64,000 nt of DNA. Origin: Providencia hangzhouensis. Its GTDB lineage: Bacteria > Pseudomonadota > Gammaproteobacteria > Enterobacterales > Enterobacteriaceae. Where the stretch lies: NCBI RefSeq assembly GCF_029193595.2, contig NZ_CP135052.1, positions 1,302,001-1,366,000 of the forward strand. Reading direction: 5' to 3'. The notes under the pieces were generated by a model. It was not told the DNA's origin. It did not search any database and worked only from the letters and a program-made list of their open reading frames with translations. Positions 16,644 through 25,275 of the stretch are shown here, piece by piece. The position numbers and the translations under genes are program-made. Numbering within the stretch: position 1 is the stretch's first letter; each line of letters begins with the position of its first letter.

Positions 16644-19070
16644 TTATAGTTTTGCAATTTCAACTAAGTTAGTATGCTGAGGGTTTCCCTTAGCAAGCGG
16701 TGAAGGGCGTTGAGTTGTGAGGACATTAATACACCCGCCTTGGTCTACTTTTTTGCCAAACATATCGGCATCTAACCAAGCCCCTTGTCCCATAGCCGTC
16801 ACCCCAGGCATGATCCGCGGAGTCACTTTAGCTGGAATATGAACTTCACCTCGGTCATTGAAAACTTTGACCATATCACCCTGCTTAATACCACGCGCTT
16901 TGGCATCTATTGGGTTAATCCATATTTCTTGGCGGCAGGCTTGTTTTAAGATATCAATGTTGCCATAACTTGAGTGTGTTCTGGCTTTATAATGAAACCC
17001 TGTCATTTGTAATGGGTATTTTTTATTAAGGCTATCGGTATGGCTTTCAAAGCCTTCTGTGTAAATTGGTAACGGATCAATCACATCATCTGGTGCTAAT
17101 TGCCATGTTTTCGCTATCTCAGCTAGGCTTTCAGAGTAAATTTCTATTTTTCCTGAAGGTGTTTTCAGTGGATTAGCTTGAGGGTTATCTCGGAAGGCTT
17201 TAAATCCAATGACATGCTCATCTGGGCATTTGTGCTTGAAAATACCCACGGTTTTCATTTCTTCATAAGTTGGCATATCAGGGTAGCGTTCGCGACTTTT
17301 TTCACATAAATATTTAACCCATTCGTGCTGGCTGCGGCCTTCGGTGAATTTCTGTTCGACATCAGGGCCTAAGCGTTTAGCAATTTCCGACAAAATTTCA
17401 TAGATGGGTTTACGCTCAAATTTAGCGCTAGTCGCTGGTTGGCCTAAGATCATGTAAGACATGTTTCCTGCGGACTCGCTAGGAATAAGATCTTCTTGCT
17501 CGGTAGGCATTAAATCAGGTAATAAAATATCGCAATATTTTGCTGATGCCGTCATGAAATGGTCGATACCAACAATCATTTCGCATTTGCTGTCATCTTG
17601 CAAAATTTCATGGGTACGGGCGATATCACTGTGCTGATTTATCAATGTGTTACTGGCATAGCACCATAAGAACTTAATGGGAACATCTAATTTATCTTTC
17701 CCTTTGATGCCATCGTGAATGGCGGTCATTTCTGTGCCGCGTTCAATCGCATCAGTCCATGTGAAAACGGAAATTTGTGTTTTGACTGGGTTATCGAGCA
17801 TTGGGAACCATTCAACACCTGAATCATAGGTGCCTTCACGACAGCCTGAATTTCCGCCACTGATACCAACATTACCTGTGATAATGGCTAACATGGCAAT
17901 TGCTCGAACGGTTTGTTCACCATTTGAATGACGTTGAGGGCCCCAACCTTGAACAATATAAGCGGGTTTCGCTTGGCCTATTTCACGAGCTAACTTAATG
18001 ATTTTATCTGCTGGAATACCTGTAATTTTAGCGGCCCACTGTGGTGTTTTAGCCACACCATCAGCACCTTGGCCTAAAATATAGGCCTTATAGTGACCGT
18101 TTTGAGGAGCAGAAGCCGGTAAGGTTTTTTCGTCATAGCCAATACAGTATTTATCCACAAACTCTTGGTCTACCATATCCTCAGTGATAATCACATAAGC
18201 TAATGCAGCTGCAAGTGCGCCATCAGTACCAGGGCGAATAGGTAACCATTCATCTTCTCTACCAGAAGCTGTGTCATTATAACGAGGGTCAATAACTATC
18301 ATGCGCGCATTCGAACGCTCACGTGCTTGTTCGACATAATAAGTCACACCTCCACCACTCATACGAGTTTCGGCTGGGTTATTACCAAACATCACAACTA
18401 GTTTTGTATTTGCGATATCGTCGGGGCTATTGGCTTCTTGAGAACCATACAGATAATTCATACCCGCACGAATTTGCGCAGTACTATAACTGCCATAGCG
18501 GCTCAGGAAACCACCACATGAATTCATTAAACGGTAGGGAACATTCGAATTGGTGATATTACCGCCATCAACGCCAGTGCCATAGAGAACATGCACCGCT
18601 TCATTGCCGTAATTTTGCAAAATATCGCGCAAACTATTACCAACGGTATCTAGGGCCTCTTCCCATGAAATTCGGACAAATTTGCCTTCACCACGTTTAC
18701 CCACACGTTTCATTGGGTACTTTAATCTATCTGGGTGGTTCATTCTTCTACGGATTGAGCGGCCACGCAGGCAAGCTCTTACTTGATGATTGCCATATTC
18801 ATCTTCTCCTGTGGTATCAGATTCAACCCAATATACTTCATCGTCACGAACATGGAGACGTAATAGGCAACGGCTACCACAGTTAACGGTACATGAGCTC
18901 CAAACGGCTTTTTCTTCAGCGGATGTTGAGTTTTGAGTGTTATCGATTGCTTTTGCATTGAAAGGAAGTGATAAACCGCCTACTGCAGCAAATAAACCGC
19001 CTGCAGCGCCAGATTTCACGACATTGCGCCTTGAGATAGGGCTATTTAATAATTTATTTTTTGTATTCAT
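16644..19070 (-). CDS. dmsA: DMSO reductase catalytic subunit DmsA
   Basis: Mo-bis-MGD enzyme reducing dimethyl sulfoxide (and other S/N-oxides) in anaerobic respiration. 808 residues. The twin-arginine leader has ISRRNVVKSGAAGG at residues 12-25 and ends near AKA (39-41). The iron-sulfur cluster ligands are Cys60, Cys64, Cys68 and Cys100, the spaced pattern of DmsA. A serine in RYGSYSTAQI (about residues 191-200) is in the place of the molybdenum-ligand serine. First gene of dmsABC, with an FNR-like site about 80 bp ahead; DmsD is encoded at the 3' end. Confidence 0.94.
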   Translation of the reverse strand: MNTKNKLLNSPISRRNVVKSGAAGGLFAAVGGLSLPFNAKAIDNTQNSTSAEEKAVWSSCTVNCGSRCLLRLHVRDDEVYWVESDTTGEDEYGNHQVRACLRGRSIRRRMNHPDRLKYPMKRVGKRGEGKFVRISWEEALDTVGNSLRDILQNYGNEAVHVLYGTGVDGGNITNSNVPYRLMNSCGGFLSRYGSYSTAQIRAGMNYLYGSQEANSPDDIANTKLVVMFGNNPAETRMSGGGVTYYVEQARERSNARMIVIDPRYNDTASGREDEWLPIRPGTDGALAAALAYVIITEDMVDQEFVDKYCIGYDEKTLPASAPQNGHYKAYILGQGADGVAKTPQWAAKITGIPADKIIKLAREIGQAKPAYIVQGWGPQRHSNGEQTVRAIAMLAIITGNVGISGGNSGCREGTYDSGVEWFPMLDNPVKTQISVFTWTDAIERGTEMTAIHDGIKGKDKLDVPIKFLWCYASNTLINQHSDIARTHEILQDDSKCEMIVGIDHFMTASAKYCDILLPDLMPTEQEDLIPSESAGNMSYMILGQPATSAKFERKPIYEILSEIAKRLGPDVEQKFTEGRSQHEWVKYLCEKSRERYPDMPTYEEMKTVGIFKHKCPDEHVIGFKAFRDNPQANPLKTPSGKIEIYSESLAEIAKTWQLAPDDVIDPLPIYTEGFESHTDSLNKKYPLQMTGFHYKARTHSSYGNIDILKQACRQEIWINPIDAKARGIKQGDMVKVFNDRGEVHIPAKVTPRIMPGVTAMGQGAWLDADMFGKKVDQGGCINVLTTQRPSPLAKGNPQHTNLVEIAKL

Positions 19071-19557
19071 TGATATGAGCCTTTATGACCATATTAAATA
19101 TAATGTTATTCAAGGGTTATCTTACTCTGACATGTTTAGTTTTTTTTGCGCCATATCAATGAAGTTATATTTGCAAAACTGGTAACTTTTCTATAATAAA
19201 TAAATTATATTGATAATTAATATCATCTTAATATCATCTTAATATCATGAATAAAAAGGATTTTTTATTTTCCTTGCTGGAGATTGAAATTTTAGAAATG
19301 TTAATATTTGGTTTTGTAGAGAAAATATTTCTCTAGGTGAGGAGTTTTCGAAAAATAGGGAGAATATTTCTAGCAGTATAGTTCGAAAATAATAATAAAT
19401 TTCTCTAGAGTCATTAATTGTTCTAAAAAATTAATAAAGATTATCATTATTTTTCGGAATAAAAAGCAAATACGGAATAACTATCTATTAGATGAATATC
19501 TAATACCTAATTAAGACGTAGCTTCTTAGTGGGAATAATATTTATTTTCAACTGAGG
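19071..19557. other. dmsA upstream gap with 11-bp tandem repeats
   Basis: No gene seen. Besides the FNR-like site it holds three head-to-tail copies of TTAATATCATC/G at 19217-19227, 19228-19238 and 19239-19249, an exact 11-bp period that keeps one face of the helix. The rest is AT-rich with several A-rich runs. Confidence 0.6.
19146..19159 (-). promoter_or_regulatory. Candidate FNR box ahead of dmsA
   Basis: Read on the dms strand the sequence is TTGATATGGCGCAA: the first half-site TTGAT is perfect, the second (CGCAA versus ATCAA) matches three of five. It is centred about 82 bp before the dmsA start. E. coli dmsA is FNR-activated, which makes the site plausible. The promoter -10 was not pinned down. 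Confidence 0.4.
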
Positions 19558-20304
19558 TTAATTAAATTCAATATTAAGTGTTATAGATTGAGCAAAACCT
19601 GCAGGTGGTTTACCTACAGAGCGGCTTTTTTGTACTGCAAGCAAAGCAGCTTGATCTAATAAATCATTTCCTGAGCTACTTGCTAAGCGAATTAAGCTAA
19701 TTTCCCCGTTTTGGCTTAATTGAAATTGTATTGTTGCAATACCACGGTTTTTCATTTTTTTAGCGCGGCGAGGGTATTGTTTATTTCTCTCAACTTCTTG
19801 GCGTAGTTTTTCACGGTAAGCATTAATTAATTGGCTATTAGTATCACTAGTCGCATGTTGGTTTTTGGGGCCTTTTATTCCTGCGGATTGAGACGATACA
19901 AGGGCTCCAGCCTTTTGTTGTTGTGCGATTGGCAAATCATTTTTAATTTCTGTATTAGCTGGTTTGTGAGCGTTTTCAGTTCTTTTAGTGAGTTCTTTGG
20001 GCTTCACAGGTTCTTTTGGGGTTTTGATCACCTTTTTTTGCTTTTTAGGCGCAACAATGACGGCGTGTTCAACTATTGGGCTGGAAGCAATTTTTACCTC
20101 ACTAGGTGTGTCTATAGGAAGGGGGAGCTCTTCAGGTTCTGCAACGTTGACAGCTTGAGTCAATGCGATCGATATAATAGGCGCATCCTGTTGTGCTTGG
20201 TTTTTTAAGGATAATGATTGAGCCGTAACATAGGTTAAGTACCCAATAACAAGAACATGAAGTGTTATGGATAGCATAAAAGTGATTAATTTTCGACTCA
20301 TCAT
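19558..20304 (-). CDS. TonB-family energy transducer
   Basis: A 248-residue periplasm-spanning protein that couples the proton motive force, through ExbBD, to outer-membrane receptors. Residues 8-30 form the single N-terminal membrane anchor, residues 60-130 are a Pro/Lys/Glu-rich spacer (PKKQKKVIKTPKEPVKPKE), and the C-terminal domain has QYPRRAKKMKNRGIATIQF and the final beta strand typical of TonB. A Fur-like box lies 129 bp upstream, so iron starvation should induce it. No exbBD or receptor is adjacent. It may be the main TonB or a specialised second one. Confidence 0.85.
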   Translation of the reverse strand: MMSRKLITFMLSITLHVLVIGYLTYVTAQSLSLKNQAQQDAPIISIALTQAVNVAEPEELPLPIDTPSEVKIASSPIVEHAVIVAPKKQKKVIKTPKEPVKPKELTKRTENAHKPANTEIKNDLPIAQQQKAGALVSSQSAGIKGPKNQHATSDTNSQLINAYREKLRQEVERNKQYPRRAKKMKNRGIATIQFQLSQNGEISLIRLASSSGNDLLDQAALLAVQKSRSVGKPPAGFAQSITLNIEFN

Positions 20305-20432
20305 AAAACCTCAATATTCTTTCTCGTTGAACCTAAAGAGGGGAGACCAATTCAGGTATTAAGTAGTTATGTTTGAGTTATGACTCATAAGGTAAAATAA
20401 CGATTCGAATTATATGTTAATAATTATCAATT

Positions 20433-20451
20433 GCAAATGATAGTTATTATC
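20433..20451 (-). promoter_or_regulatory. Fur box ahead of the TonB-like gene
   Basis: GCAAATGATAGTTATTATC matches 15 of 19 positions of the Fur consensus GATAATGATAATCATTATC, and flanking AATAATTATCAATT extends the dyad pattern to the left. It lies 129 bp ahead of the start codon in an otherwise empty region. Confidence 0.65.
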
Positions 20452-20520
20452 AACTTTGGTGGGTGCATATTATAATTTGTTAATATTTTGATTTTTAATG
20501 AAATATTATTTATAAGTAAA

Positions 20521-20545
20521 AAGGCTTGGTGAGTAGCCAAGCCTT
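20521..20545 (-). terminator. Second intrinsic terminator after the PACE gene
   Basis: AAGGCTTGG / CCAAGCCTT stem with a 7-base loop. The T run (TTTACTT) follows on the minus strand, so it serves the PACE gene as a back-up to the hairpin at 20655-20685. Confidence 0.7.
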
Positions 20546-20654
20546 AATGAGGTTAATTGTGTGATAAATTAGTTAAATATCATTCTCTATTTTATTTTTT
20601 GCAAAAAAAAGAGGATTATTTCGGCGTGTTTATAGGGGTTTTAATATACAAAGA

Positions 20655-20685
20655 ACACCGTGAAGATAAGCAACACGGTGTTCGA
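20655..20685 (-). terminator. Intrinsic terminator of the PACE gene
   Basis: GAACACCGTG / CACGGTGTTC stem, 11-base loop, followed on the minus strand by TTTGTATATT, 20 bases past the stop codon of the PACE gene. Confidence 0.75.
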
Positions 20686-20704
20686 ATATTTATTAATAGT
20701 AAAA

Positions 20705-21175
20705 TTAAGAGCGTTTAGCTACCGCTTCAGAGATACTTACTGCGTTCTCTCTATTTGCAAACCAACGGACACGTAAAAGGTCATATCCAAGATTAAACGC
20801 ATAAGTATAAAATAAGAAAAAGACAAAAAAGCCGATTTCAAGTAAGAATGCATCTAAGAATGACATTTGAAGTAAAAACGCCAGCATTGGGACACCCATG
20901 ATCACAAAGCTTAATTCAAATCCAACAGCATGAAAAACACGCACTTTGGCTGGGCGAGCCCCCTTGGATAAAGGCCAATAACGGTCAAAAGCCATGTTAT
21001 AAAATAAGTTTAATAGCATTGCCAGCGTCGATAAGACAATAGCCACTGTTCCCATTTGGAAAATTGAGCGTCCTAAAAGCCACGCACTGACCGGTGCAGT
21101 TATCGCAATTGCGATGACCTCAAATGAAACTGCATGAAAAATTCGCTCAGTTAATGTTTTTGTATACTTGCTCAT
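20705..21175 (-). CDS. PACE-family efflux transporter, second copy
   Basis: A 156-residue four-helix inner-membrane protein with two bacterial transmembrane pair repeats. Both repeats are canonical: RIFHAVSFEVIAI (Glu19) and RVFHAVGFELSFV, so both membrane glutamates are kept, unlike the copy at 3887. Proton-coupled export of biocides or diamines is the family role; the substrate here is unknown. It diverges from a LysR gene across about 110 bp, the same arrangement as the first PACE gene, which suggests an inducible pair. Confidence 0.88.
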   Translation of the reverse strand: MSKYTKTLTERIFHAVSFEVIAIAITAPVSAWLLGRSIFQMGTVAIVLSTLAMLLNLFYNMAFDRYWPLSKGARPAKVRVFHAVGFELSFVIMGVPMLAFLLQMSFLDAFLLEIGFFVFFLFYTYAFNLGYDLLRVRWFANRENAVSISEAVAKRS

Positions 21176-21284
21176 AACTACCTCAAAGATATAGAAAATT
21201 AATTTTTAGGTAAAAATCGGGTGCAATTATTTGCTATTTTTTATATATATACAAAATGGCAGCCATCGAAAAAAGCGATACCTT

Positions 21285-22139
21285 ATGAACTATTCTATAG
21301 AAACATTGCGTACCTTTGTGGAAGCGGCATCCTTAAAGTCATTCTCTGCTGCGGCACGTAAATTAAATAAAAGCCAATCAACTGTCAGTACGACAATCAG
21401 TGGTTTTGAAGACGATTTGGGGTTTGCGTTATTTGATAGGCAGGGGCGTGAATCAACATTGACTTTTGCAGGTAGAAAAGTTTTGAGCTTAGTTGAGGAT
21501 ATTTTATCAGCAGATGAGCGTCTTCAAGCGCTTAGAGTTGAGTTGCTCCCTGATATTGAGCCTAGGTTAAGTTGTGCTTTTTCAGATACCTATCAGCCAC
21601 CTCATGCTGAGCATATTGTAACAACATTAGATAGGCAATTTCCGCATCTTGAGTTTGAGTTTTTAATTGCAGAAAATAATGCTGTTATCGAGATGATCCA
21701 GAACCAACAAGCCCATGTTGGTATGATGGAGTCCCGTACAGAATATCCTGCGGATATTTCTTTTTCTCGTTTACCTATTCAAGGTGAATTAGGTTTATAT
21801 GTATTAGATAGTCATCCATTAGCTAAAGAGAAAAAAATAACTTATCAACATTTAACGATGACTCGTCAATTACGGCTAAGCAGTAGCAGCCAAATTATTA
21901 TTAATAGTGAAAAGAACTGGTTTGCACCTAATTATTTATTATTATTAGAAATGGCAGAACAAGGGGCTGGATGGGCAATATTACCAACATGGTTAGTTAA
22001 GCAATTTGGACATAACCGTTTAGTGAGTATTAATTATGATTTATGGCCTCGTAAAATTGATGTGGATTTAGTTTGGTCTAAGAATAATCCACCCGGAAAA
22101 GCGGGGTACTGGTTGATTAATAAATTGCTTGATAGCTAA
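21285..22139 (+). CDS. LysR-family regulator, divergent from the second PACE gene
   Basis: LysR-type regulator of 284 residues from this start. The HTH reads FVEAASLKSFSAAARKLNKSQSTVSTTISGFEDDLGFALFDR, followed by an effector domain ending with GAGWAILPTWLV. I take ATG 21285 (MNYSIETLRTF) as the start; the frame is open 18 codons further up, but those codons have no LysR similarity. Likely controls the PACE transporter at 20705. It is not a close copy of the LysR at 2901, so the two efflux modules probably respond to different signals. Confidence 0.85.
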   Translation: MNYSIETLRTFVEAASLKSFSAAARKLNKSQSTVSTTISGFEDDLGFALFDRQGRESTLTFAGRKVLSLVEDILSADERLQALRVELLPDIEPRLSCAFSDTYQPPHAEHIVTTLDRQFPHLEFEFLIAENNAVIEMIQNQQAHVGMMESRTEYPADISFSRLPIQGELGLYVLDSHPLAKEKKITYQHLTMTRQLRLSSSSQIIINSEKNWFAPNYLLLLEMAEQGAGWAILPTWLVKQFGHNRLVSINYDLWPRKIDVDLVWSKNNPPGKAGYWLINKLLDS

Positions 22140-22324
22140 AATTAAGAGTATTAATTTTAAAATTCATGAATTTTCGATATGTTTTTTATTGTAAAATAGT
22201 ATTTACTAATTGTAATAAGATATTATCTTGTAAATAAACGTAATATAATTTTCAAAATTGGTTTTATATCGCTAATCTTAACTTAATCAAATTGTTGTTT
22301 GAGTTAATTTATTAGAGGATAAAA

Positions 22325-22804
22325 ATGAAAAAATTATTAGTACCTACACTCTTTGCTGTTGTATCTACTATGTCATTTGCTGTTCAAGCAGCTACAACTC
22401 CAGCAGCAAGCCAATCACAGAATGCGGAACATAAATTAAATGCTTACGAAGAAATTATGGTAGGCAAAGTATGGACAACGACAGAAGCTTTAGATCAAGA
22501 TAAAAAAGAAGTTAATGCAGATGATAAACAAGTCGCTAACTTTTTTGGTTTAGCTGAGTATTATCCAGACGGTACATTTAATATGACCACGTTTGATGGA
22601 AAACCTAAAATGAAAGGTGACTGGTCATTTGATGAAAATGGCAAAACTCGCTCATTAACAGCGAAAGATGACGAGGGTAAAGTCTTGTTTACTCGTGTTG
22701 TTGAAAATGTCACTGTAACCCCAGAAGAATACACATATCGTATTTATCCAGAGCAAGATAATAAAGATAAGTACTTTGATATTGTTCATAAAGCTAAGAA
22801 ATAA
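22325..22804 (+). CDS. Secreted DUF4822-domain protein
   Basis: A 159-residue protein with a clear Sec signal peptide (MKKLLVPTLFAVVSTMSFAVQA, cut near residue 22). The mature part matches the DUF4822 pattern: an opening KVWTTTEALDQDKKEV, then YYPDGTFNMTTFDGKPKMKGDWSFDENGKTRSL and a C-terminal VTPEEYTYRIYPE. Family function is unknown; the lipocalin-like small-domain pattern hints at a binding role, but this is inference. Good AGAGG-type ribosome-binding site; stands alone and ends at a hairpin. Confidence 0.8.
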   Translation: MKKLLVPTLFAVVSTMSFAVQAATTPAASQSQNAEHKLNAYEEIMVGKVWTTTEALDQDKKEVNADDKQVANFFGLAEYYPDGTFNMTTFDGKPKMKGDWSFDENGKTRSLTAKDDEGKVLFTRVVENVTVTPEEYTYRIYPEQDNKDKYFDIVHKAKK

Positions 22805-22815
22805 TATTTTGTACC

Positions 22816-22858
22816 AATAGCGCAGTCTAAATATGAATCTTATTTATTCTGCGCTATT
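22816..22858. terminator. Convergent hairpin between DUF4822 gene and yegD
   Basis: AATAGCGCAG / CTGCGCTATT, a perfect 10-bp stem with a 23-base loop, lies between two converging genes. T content after the stem is moderate on both strands. Confidence 0.6.
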
Positions 22859-22872
22859 AGTGTTTCTGTCGC

Positions 22873-24225
22873 TTATTTAAAACAAGTCTCAGCCCAACGC
22901 GTTAACCCTGCAGTAACGGAACCAAAATCATCCCCACGTACTATCGGAATATTAGGTAATTCTTGGCTAATAGCTTGGTGTAATATTGGGGAGCGAGCAC
23001 TCCCACCTGTAACGTAAATAGCATCAGGTTTGACCCCGCCTTGGTTGACTGCTTCTTTAACCAATTCAATCATTTTACTTTTTGGTGATTCAATTGATTC
23101 CACCATTTGTTCATGGGGAATATTCACTTCTAATTTTTCAGAAATTAATTTAATTTGTGCTAAATAGCTTGAGGCGTCTGATAAAGCAATTTTAGCTTCT
23201 TCAGCTTTACGTACTAAGCTATAACCTAATGTTTCATTATAAACTTCTAGTAATCGAGATATTATTTGAGGTTCTTTTGCATCTTGTTTTAAGCGTGTTA
23301 ACGCTGTCAAATTTTGTCTTGAATAAAACTCTTTTTGTGCTTCAACATTATTGATAGCAATAGGGTTCCAAAATTGAAGGAATGGCATTTTAATGCCTGA
23401 TAAAGATTGGCTTTCCATCCCAAAAAGCGGCATCAATTGTTTTAATGCAAGGTAAATATCAAGGTCATTTCCACCCACCCGTTGTCCACTATGAGCAAGT
23501 AAGGATTGTGTTCTGTCTTGTGCATTTCTATAAGTGGGCCCCATTTGGATTAATGAACAATCCGTTGTTCCACCACCAATATCAACGACTAGGATAATCT
23601 GGTCTTTATTTAATGTTGATTCATATTCAAGCCCTGCGGCTACGGGTTCGAATTGAAAAGTAATATGATTAAATCCTGCGCGTTTTGCCGCGCGATAGAG
23701 TATTGATTCTGCTTGTTGGTTCGAGAGTTCCCCTCCACGACCATGAAAGTTAATAGGGCGTCCAATCACAGTATCATCAATAATCTGTTGTAAATTATTT
23801 TCTGTGGTATTCTTTATATTTTTCATCATGGCGCAGACAAGGTCTTCAAAAAAACTAATTTGAGTCTCATGTAAGCCAGATGCTCCCAAAAATGATTTAG
23901 GGGACTTCACATAATATACATCTCTAGGATCACTTAAATATAAATCTAAAGCGGCTTGCCCAAATACGATGTCTTCAGGCATTAAATCGATCCCTTCATC
24001 ACGGTTAAATGCGATAGATCTTTTTAAAATTTGCTGCCCGATTTCATTCGAGGGAGCGATTTTACAATGGCGAAATAAATGCTCAGAGACTGATTCTCTT
24101 GTCGGTGCGCATAAGGTTGATGGGATATAAACGTTATCGCCTTCTAATGGTAATAATGTGGGGATCCCGTTCTTCATGACCGCAACAGCGCAGTTAGATG
24201 TACCGTAATCAAAACCGATAAACAT
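22873..24225 (-). CDS. yegD: Hsp70-like putative chaperone YegD
   Basis: A 450-residue actin-fold ATPase, the same length as E. coli YegD. ATP-binding motifs are present: MFIGFDYGTSNCAVAV (phosphate 1) at the N terminus, VVDIGGGTTDCSLI near residue 218 (phosphate 2) and YVTGGSARSPILHQAI near residue 405 (adenosine). It lacks the DnaK C-terminal substrate domain and lid, so it is an Hsp70 ATPase-domain protein whose client and role are not established. Monocistronic. Confidence 0.92.
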   Translation of the reverse strand: MFIGFDYGTSNCAVAVMKNGIPTLLPLEGDNVYIPSTLCAPTRESVSEHLFRHCKIAPSNEIGQQILKRSIAFNRDEGIDLMPEDIVFGQAALDLYLSDPRDVYYVKSPKSFLGASGLHETQISFFEDLVCAMMKNIKNTTENNLQQIIDDTVIGRPINFHGRGGELSNQQAESILYRAAKRAGFNHITFQFEPVAAGLEYESTLNKDQIILVVDIGGGTTDCSLIQMGPTYRNAQDRTQSLLAHSGQRVGGNDLDIYLALKQLMPLFGMESQSLSGIKMPFLQFWNPIAINNVEAQKEFYSRQNLTALTRLKQDAKEPQIISRLLEVYNETLGYSLVRKAEEAKIALSDASSYLAQIKLISEKLEVNIPHEQMVESIESPKSKMIELVKEAVNQGGVKPDAIYVTGGSARSPILHQAISQELPNIPIVRGDDFGSVTAGLTRWAETCFK

Positions 24226-24547
24226 TTCGCCTCCAAGAGTAACTATTTTGAAAAAAGGCTGAGACTTTATATCAAGCAGGGATGAATTACTATTGAAAAA
24301 TAATTCTATATGAGGGATAGCTCAAAAGGAGATAGTCTGAATTGATCGCATTTTGCCTAGATGCTCTGTTAGTACAGAGTCTCCACGATAAAATGTAATC
24401 ATCATTAAAAGATTGATTTACGGAATGACAGATATCTAAAGAGAATATAGTTTTTTATGTAATATTTAATTTGAGCCCTTTGATATATTAATGAAATTTT
24501 AAAGGGCTCGGAAATATCTTATTTAAACAGTTGGGTTTTATATCTAC
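24226..24547. other. yegD upstream region and 3' end of the hypothetical gene
   Basis: About 320 bp without a gene. The left part should hold the yegD promoter; the right part has the terminator at 24473-24509. Nothing else recognised. Confidence 0.55.
24473..24509 (-). terminator. Intrinsic terminator of the 132-residue hypothetical gene
   Basis: GAGCCCTTT / AAAGGGCTC stem (9 bp), 19-base AT-rich loop, followed on the minus strand by an A/T-rich tail. Located 39 bases past the stop codon. Confidence 0.6.
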
Positions 24548-24946
24548 TTAATTATTACAATACTTATTCCAAATAACATTAAAGTCATTATCAGGAAATT
24601 CTTTATCATCTCTATCGATTAATGGAATGGAAACAACATTACGGCCATCATTATGAAGATAAGTTTTGACCACAAAACGTTTAAATGAATATGAATTTTG
24701 GCTAGTAAAAATAAGTACTTCACCGCATACATAGCCTAGCATACCATGGTCTAAGGTTTCTCTTATCTCATGATATTTAACATTTTTATACTCAGCTGTT
24801 TTGGGAAATGCTAAAAAATCTTCAACCGCTTTTTGAGATTTTTCTACAATGTCTAAATCAGGTGTATAGTTACTTACAACGCCTCCTATAAAGGACGCGC
24901 CTGCAATTAGGCCAATAACTAAAAATGAAAATATTTTATTTTTCAT
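24548..24946 (-). CDS. Hypothetical membrane-anchored or secreted protein
   Basis: Unrecognised 132-residue protein. Residues 1-25 are a hydrophobic N-terminal segment (KIFSFLVIGLIAGASFIGGVVS) that could be a membrane anchor or uncleaved signal. The remainder looks like a small alpha/beta domain with two cysteines (Cys74 in YVCGEV and Cys130 near the C terminus) that could form a disulfide if periplasmic. Its AVEDFLAFPKTAEYKNVKYHE segment resembles small periplasmic proteins annotated only as hypothetical. Stands alone with its own terminator. Confidence 0.65.
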   Translation of the reverse strand: MKNKIFSFLVIGLIAGASFIGGVVSNYTPDLDIVEKSQKAVEDFLAFPKTAEYKNVKYHEIRETLDHGMLGYVCGEVLIFTSQNSYSFKRFVVKTYLHNDGRNVVSIPLIDRDDKEFPDNDFNVIWNKYCNN

Positions 24947-25275
24947 AGTGTTTATTTCTTATGTTATTATTTTTGAACCTCCCAATGAATGCCATAATAT
25001 AAAAGTAAATAAAATTTATCACCATAAGCTAAATTTTAATTGATAATTTCACTTACGGAGATATACTTGGATTACATTTGGGATAATTTACTGTTGCCAA
25101 TCTAACATAAGATTATTTGAAGTAATATAGGGGGGACACAATGGTAATCAATAAGAAACGAAAAATTACACATTTAAATAAATAGACATTCATAAAAGAA
25201 TATTTTATCACTACTGTGATAATTTAGTATGTATTAATCCCTAGCGTAATAAAATTAATAATAAAGATAAGATTA
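24947..25275. other. Gap before the nrf operon end
   Basis: About 330 bp, AT-rich, no gene. It should contain the promoter of the 132-residue hypothetical gene on the minus strand and the transcript end of the nrf operon. I see no strong intrinsic terminator directly after the nrfF-nrfG stop. Confidence 0.5.

Larger units (their letters stand above)
20305..20704. other. tonB-like promoter region plus terminators
   Basis: 400-bp gap. The left part holds the Fur-like box and presumably the promoter of the TonB-like gene, the right part two tandem terminators of the next gene. No coding sequence seen. Confidence 0.6.

Noticed and set aside
16634..16663. Longer dmsB start overlapping dmsA
   Set aside because: The 10 extra residues are unlike DmsB; the internal ATG at 16633 has AGGAG at proper distance.
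19831..20208. 125-codon plus-strand frame
   Set aside because: Antisense to the Pro/Lys-rich spacer of the TonB-like gene, which gives aromatic and Ser-rich mirror text; no family seen.
25141..25185. 14-codon frame behind a G-rich stretch (ATAGGGGGGAC)
   Set aside because: Very short, Lys-rich, no partner gene, and the G run is not a convincing ribosome-binding site. Kept only as a remark.
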